Shown piece by piece: positions 23,285-26,014 of a stretch of 26,014 bases of DNA. This DNA is from Treponema sp. (GTDB lineage: Bacteria; Spirochaetota; Spirochaetia; Treponematales; Treponemataceae): assembly GCA_016297405.1 (NCBI GenBank), contig JAEDGP010000025.1, positions 1-26,014 of the forward strand, written 5' to 3'. The notes beneath the pieces are model-generated. The model saw nothing but the letters and a program-made list of their open reading frames with translations, did not search any database and was not told where the DNA came from. The position numbers and the translations under genes are program-made. The number at the start of each line of letters is the position of its first letter. The first letter of the stretch is position 1.

Positions 23285-23312
23285 ATTATACAACCGTCTT
23301 TCTAAAAGTAAA
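23285..23312 (-). promoter_or_regulatory. Possible internal promoter of the second SBP gene
   Basis: On the minus strand TTTACT (23307-23312) and TATAAT (23285-23290) are 16 bases apart. Initiation would fall on or next to the ATG at 23278, giving a leaderless transcript. Confidence 0.35.
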
Positions 23313-23344
23313 CTGAAAACTTTTGGAGCCGTTGATTTTTTTGC

Positions 23345-24694
23345 TCATGAAGATGCCATGATCATAAGAATGTCGGCTTTCTTCTTAAGAAATAAATCCA
23401 CAAGTATAGGATCAAAGTGGGTTCCGCTTGATTTTTCTATGAAATCAAATGCCTCTTCTGCTGGAATTGCCGCTTTGTAGCAGCGTGGAGAAACCATTGC
23501 ATCAAAAACATCGGCAATCGCCATGATTCTGGCAGATAGAGGAATCTGTTCACCTTTTAGCCCTTGTGGATATCCGTTTCCGTCCCAATGCTCATGGTGG
23601 CTCATGGCCACATCTGTGGCAATCTGCAGATAATCCGTGCTTTCAATGTTGCTCAGTACTTTTGAAATTATTCTGCTGCCAGCCGTAGTGTGGCTCTTGA
23701 TGGATTCGAATTCTTCAGAAGAAAGCTTTGCAGGCTTTTTCAGAATTTTGTCGGAAATGGCGATTTTTCCAACATCATGCATGGGAGCGGCTTTTTTAAG
23801 CAATTCGATGTAGTGGTCGGAAAGAATTTCTCTATGGTAACCATAGTCTTTTGCAGCACGTACCAGCAAATCAACATACATGCTGGTACGTTTTACATGT
23901 TCGCCAGTTTCTCCATCGCGGCTTTCGATGAGGTTTGCCATTCCTATGATGGTTTGTTCCTGTATATAGATTAATTTGTTGTTCTGTACGGTAAGTTCCT
24001 TGGCCTTGTTTTCAACTTCGGCTTGCAGGTTGTTTTTGTTCTTTTCCAGACGGGCAGTGAGGTTAGTTACGATAATGAATGCTGCGATCAAAAAAAACAG
24101 GATTGTGAAACCTGTGATGAATACCCAGATAAGCGCAGTCCTGGAATACCAACCCATGTATTTTTTTGAAGTATCAACTTCATTCTGAATGTAATCGCTA
24201 AGAGTCAGAATGTTTTTGTTTATGGTCGTAAAGCTTGACAGCAGATTCTTGGACATGTACTGTTGCGCAATGGTTTTTGAAGTGTCCTTTCTGAGTTTCA
24301 TTGCAATGGAAATGTCGGAAAAGTAACTGTAGCAGCTGGAACTTATGTCATGATAGATTTGTTCTTTTTCGCTTCCTCTCATACGGTTTCCAAATTCTTC
24401 AAGGGAAGCATTGAGTTCAAAGCGGATTCTTCTTTCTTCGGCTTCCATGGCTGCAAGGTTTTCGTCTGATGTGGAAAGAACGTAGTTTGAGCAGACGAGC
24501 TGTTCCTGCATGGAAAGCTTGTTGATTTTATCCATGTAAAGCGCATTGTCAGTGCCTTCAACCACAAGTTTTTCGTAAGATTTAATCAGATTCGAAATGG
24601 AGCTTAGGATGAAGAAAAGACCTAGAAGGACTATGAATGAGGCGCCAATGAATGCTGTTGTTATCTGAAGTGTGACCTTCCTGTATTTTTTCAC
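23345..24694 (-). CDS. Membrane HD-GYP c-di-GMP phosphodiesterase receptor
   Basis: HD-GYP enzymes hydrolyse c-di-GMP. The 449-residue product has a membrane helix (about 10-32), a helical periplasmic domain of about 150 residues resembling the four-helix sensor of chemoreceptors, a second helix (about 188-212), a coiled-coil linker and the HD-GYP domain (about 245-440). MHDVGK holds the HD pair His306/Asp307, followed by SHHEHWDGNGYP (GYP at 374-376) and IADVFDAM, so the site looks complete. The start is GTG, overlapping the upstream TAG as TAGTG, with AAAGGA as ribosome site. Translation is therefore coupled to the first binding-protein gene. Its position between two binding-protein genes suggests that they present ligand to its periplasmic domain (inference). 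Confidence 0.94.
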   Translation of the reverse strand: MKKYRKVTLQITTAFIGASFIVLLGLFFILSSISNLIKSYEKLVVEGTDNALYMDKINKLSMQEQLVCSNYVLSTSDENLAAMEAEERRIRFELNASLEEFGNRMRGSEKEQIYHDISSSCYSYFSDISIAMKLRKDTSKTIAQQYMSKNLLSSFTTINKNILTLSDYIQNEVDTSKKYMGWYSRTALIWVFITGFTILFFLIAAFIIVTNLTARLEKNKNNLQAEVENKAKELTVQNNKLIYIQEQTIIGMANLIESRDGETGEHVKRTSMYVDLLVRAAKDYGYHREILSDHYIELLKKAAPMHDVGKIAISDKILKKPAKLSSEEFESIKSHTTAGSRIISKVLSNIESTDYLQIATDVAMSHHEHWDGNGYPQGLKGEQIPLSARIMAIADVFDAMVSPRCYKAAIPAEEAFDFIEKSSGTHFDPILVDLFLKKKADILMIMASS

Positions 24695-25944
24695 TAATTG
24701 TTCCTTTCGGCATTTCTACAAATGTCGCGGGTTGCGATGCTTAGTTTTTCCTGCAGGAAAGAATCTGTCATTTTTTCTGTGCTTGTAAGAATTACTCCAA
24801 GAATCCAGGATGGTTCCCAATAGCAGCTTGAAATACGCTGGATAGAAGCGAATGGAGCTTGTTCAGCCAAAGCTGCTGCGGCAGGACTAGCCTGTGTTTT
24901 AGTGGAATCTGCAGCTTCGATGTTTGCAGGACATTCTCCAGTTTTTTCAAAAATTGCCAACTGGGTTTCCTTGTTTGAAAGCCAGCTGGCAACTGCTAGT
25001 GCCCAGCGTGGATTTGAGGTGTTTGATTTTACGCCTGTCAGCTTGAATCCTGTAAAGCTGCACATTTGTACCTGATTTCCGTTTACGGTATAGGTTGGTA
25101 ATTTGCAGGCAGCATATCCATCTTTCCAGGAATTTGCAACGGCGGTGGCGTTCCACATTCCGTTTACTGCGGCAATTACTTCGTCAGTTTCCAAAGATTT
25201 TTCAAAGGCGCTATTGTCAAGACATACGAAATTTTCGTCTAAGGCGATTTTTCTGATAGCTTTTGCAACAGAAAGGCCTGTGATTTTGGAAGTGGTGGAG
25301 TCCCAGTTGCAGGTGTTTGATTCCTGGTCTTCGTTTGCATAAACATCAAGGCCTGCGCCTTTAAAGAAGGAATAAAGATACCAGCCGTTCTTTATGTCCA
25401 TACCAACCTTTTTGTTCAAAGCTTTAGCCGCAGCAAGCAGCCTGTCGAAAGTCTGGACATCGTTTTTTGAAAGATATTTGCTATTATAATATAGAAAATA
25501 ACCGTTGCCGGCGATTGTTGGGAAAGCGTAAAGTTTTCCATTTTTGGTTGCGGACTGAATGGCAGGGGAGTCCTTTCCCCCTGTATTTTTGATTACTTCA
25601 TCACTGTAATCATCAATGCATAAAAGAAGGTTCTGTTTGCATAAGGCTTCAAACTGGTCGTCCGCAAAAGTGAATATGTCGGCGGCTGCGGCAGGATTTC
25701 GGATGATTGAATCTCCGGTGGCAAAGGAATCCTGTTCAATGATTGTGAAATTAAAGTCCACATTTTTGCCAAACTTTTCTTTGAATTCCTCCAGGCGTTT
25801 TTCAATTAAGGCGGAATTTCCCCGATCTGCCCAGATTGAAAGAGTTACTGTTTCCTTCTTCCGTTTGCATCCGGAAAAAAGAAATAGTGCTGATAAGGAA
25901 AAAAACAGGTATTTGATGATTTTTGAACCATTGATTTTGTCCAT
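24694..25944 (-). CDS. Solute-binding lipoprotein, MalE-like family 1 type (first paralogue)
   Basis: The 416-residue product has a lipoprotein signal with LFSGC (Cys26) and the mature start KETVTLSIWADRG. It aligns by eye along its whole length with the protein at 22040-23278: shared NGWYLYSFFKGAGLDV, FNFTIIE near residue 60, NGYF(L/M)YYN, and GECP near the C-terminus. It is the first gene of the operon, with a GGAGGTG ribosome site and its own promoter. Its stop overlaps the start of the HD-GYP gene. A sugar or oligosaccharide ligand is expected from the family. The absence of transporter genes in the rest of the operon makes a sensory role plausible. Confidence 0.94.
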   Translation of the reverse strand: MDKINGSKIIKYLFFSLSALFLFSGCKRKKETVTLSIWADRGNSALIEKRLEEFKEKFGKNVDFNFTIIEQDSFATGDSIIRNPAAAADIFTFADDQFEALCKQNLLLCIDDYSDEVIKNTGGKDSPAIQSATKNGKLYAFPTIAGNGYFLYYNSKYLSKNDVQTFDRLLAAAKALNKKVGMDIKNGWYLYSFFKGAGLDVYANEDQESNTCNWDSTTSKITGLSVAKAIRKIALDENFVCLDNSAFEKSLETDEVIAAVNGMWNATAVANSWKDGYAACKLPTYTVNGNQVQMCSFTGFKLTGVKSNTSNPRWALAVASWLSNKETQLAIFEKTGECPANIEAADSTKTQASPAAAALAEQAPFASIQRISSCYWEPSWILGVILTSTEKMTDSFLQEKLSIATRDICRNAERNN

Positions 25945-25970
25945 CTGCCCACCTCCAATTACTTTTTTAC

Positions 25971-25998
25971 ATTATAAGGGAGTATATGAAAAATACAA
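25971..25998 (-). promoter_or_regulatory. Promoter of the SBP-HD-GYP-SBP operon
   Basis: On the minus strand TTGTAT (25993-25998) and TATAAT (25971-25976) are 16 bases apart, about 20 bases before the expected leader with GGAGGTG. Confidence 0.65.
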
Positions 25999-26014
25999 GA
26001 AAATTCATTTTGCC

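Overview
The window looks like a chromosomal segment of a spirochaete, most likely a host-associated Treponema. The basis is gene content and style rather than a database match: moderately A/T-rich DNA, many relaxed-lipobox lipoproteins, SpoIIE-type phosphatases with a STAS antagonist, several c-di-GMP enzymes, and a long GMP synthase. No tRNA, CRISPR array, transposase or phage gene was seen. Housekeeping genes (dnaJ, leuS, guaA, pyrG, asnS, a 5S rRNA) alternate with signalling and envelope genes.

Layout. 1-1407: tail of an unidentified gene, then dnaJ with its terminator. 1443-6495 (+): a four-gene operon of two membrane-bound SpoIIE/RsbU-type phosphatases, a STAS antagonist and a VanY-like D,D-carboxypeptidase lipoprotein, closed by a 24-bp-arm palindromic terminator. 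6520-9305 (-): leuS. 9445-11493 (+): a membrane EAL phosphodiesterase with a degenerate GGDEF domain. 11439-18548 (-): a small frameshifted gene, guaA (long form), a 1040-residue TPR/GGDEF diguanylate cyclase and pyrG. 18622-18792 (+): a free-standing 5S rRNA gene with its own promoter. Its last 22 bases, T8 tract and following 10 bases are repeated exactly 149 bp downstream, around a 109-nt hairpin-rich segment. 18942-20144 (+): a NagZ-like GH3 lipoprotein. 20141-20320 (-): a coding-like relic. 20341-21943 (-): asnS. 21968-25998 (-): an operon of two paralogous solute-binding lipoproteins on either side of an HD-GYP receptor.

How the genes fit together. The window carries one predicted c-di-GMP synthase (GGDEF with an I-site) and two predicted hydrolases (EAL and HD-GYP), each with a different sensory front end. 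The most suggestive system is the SBP-HD-GYP-SBP operon. It has no permease or ATPase gene in the window, so the binding proteins may deliver a ligand signal to the receptor rather than feed a transporter. The upstream operon links a partner-switching module to a cell-wall enzyme. With the NagZ-like lipoprotein, the window also has two peptidoglycan-directed activities.

Limits. All families were recognised by reading motifs. Promoters and terminators are pattern calls. The two relic or frameshifted genes need comparison with related genomes.
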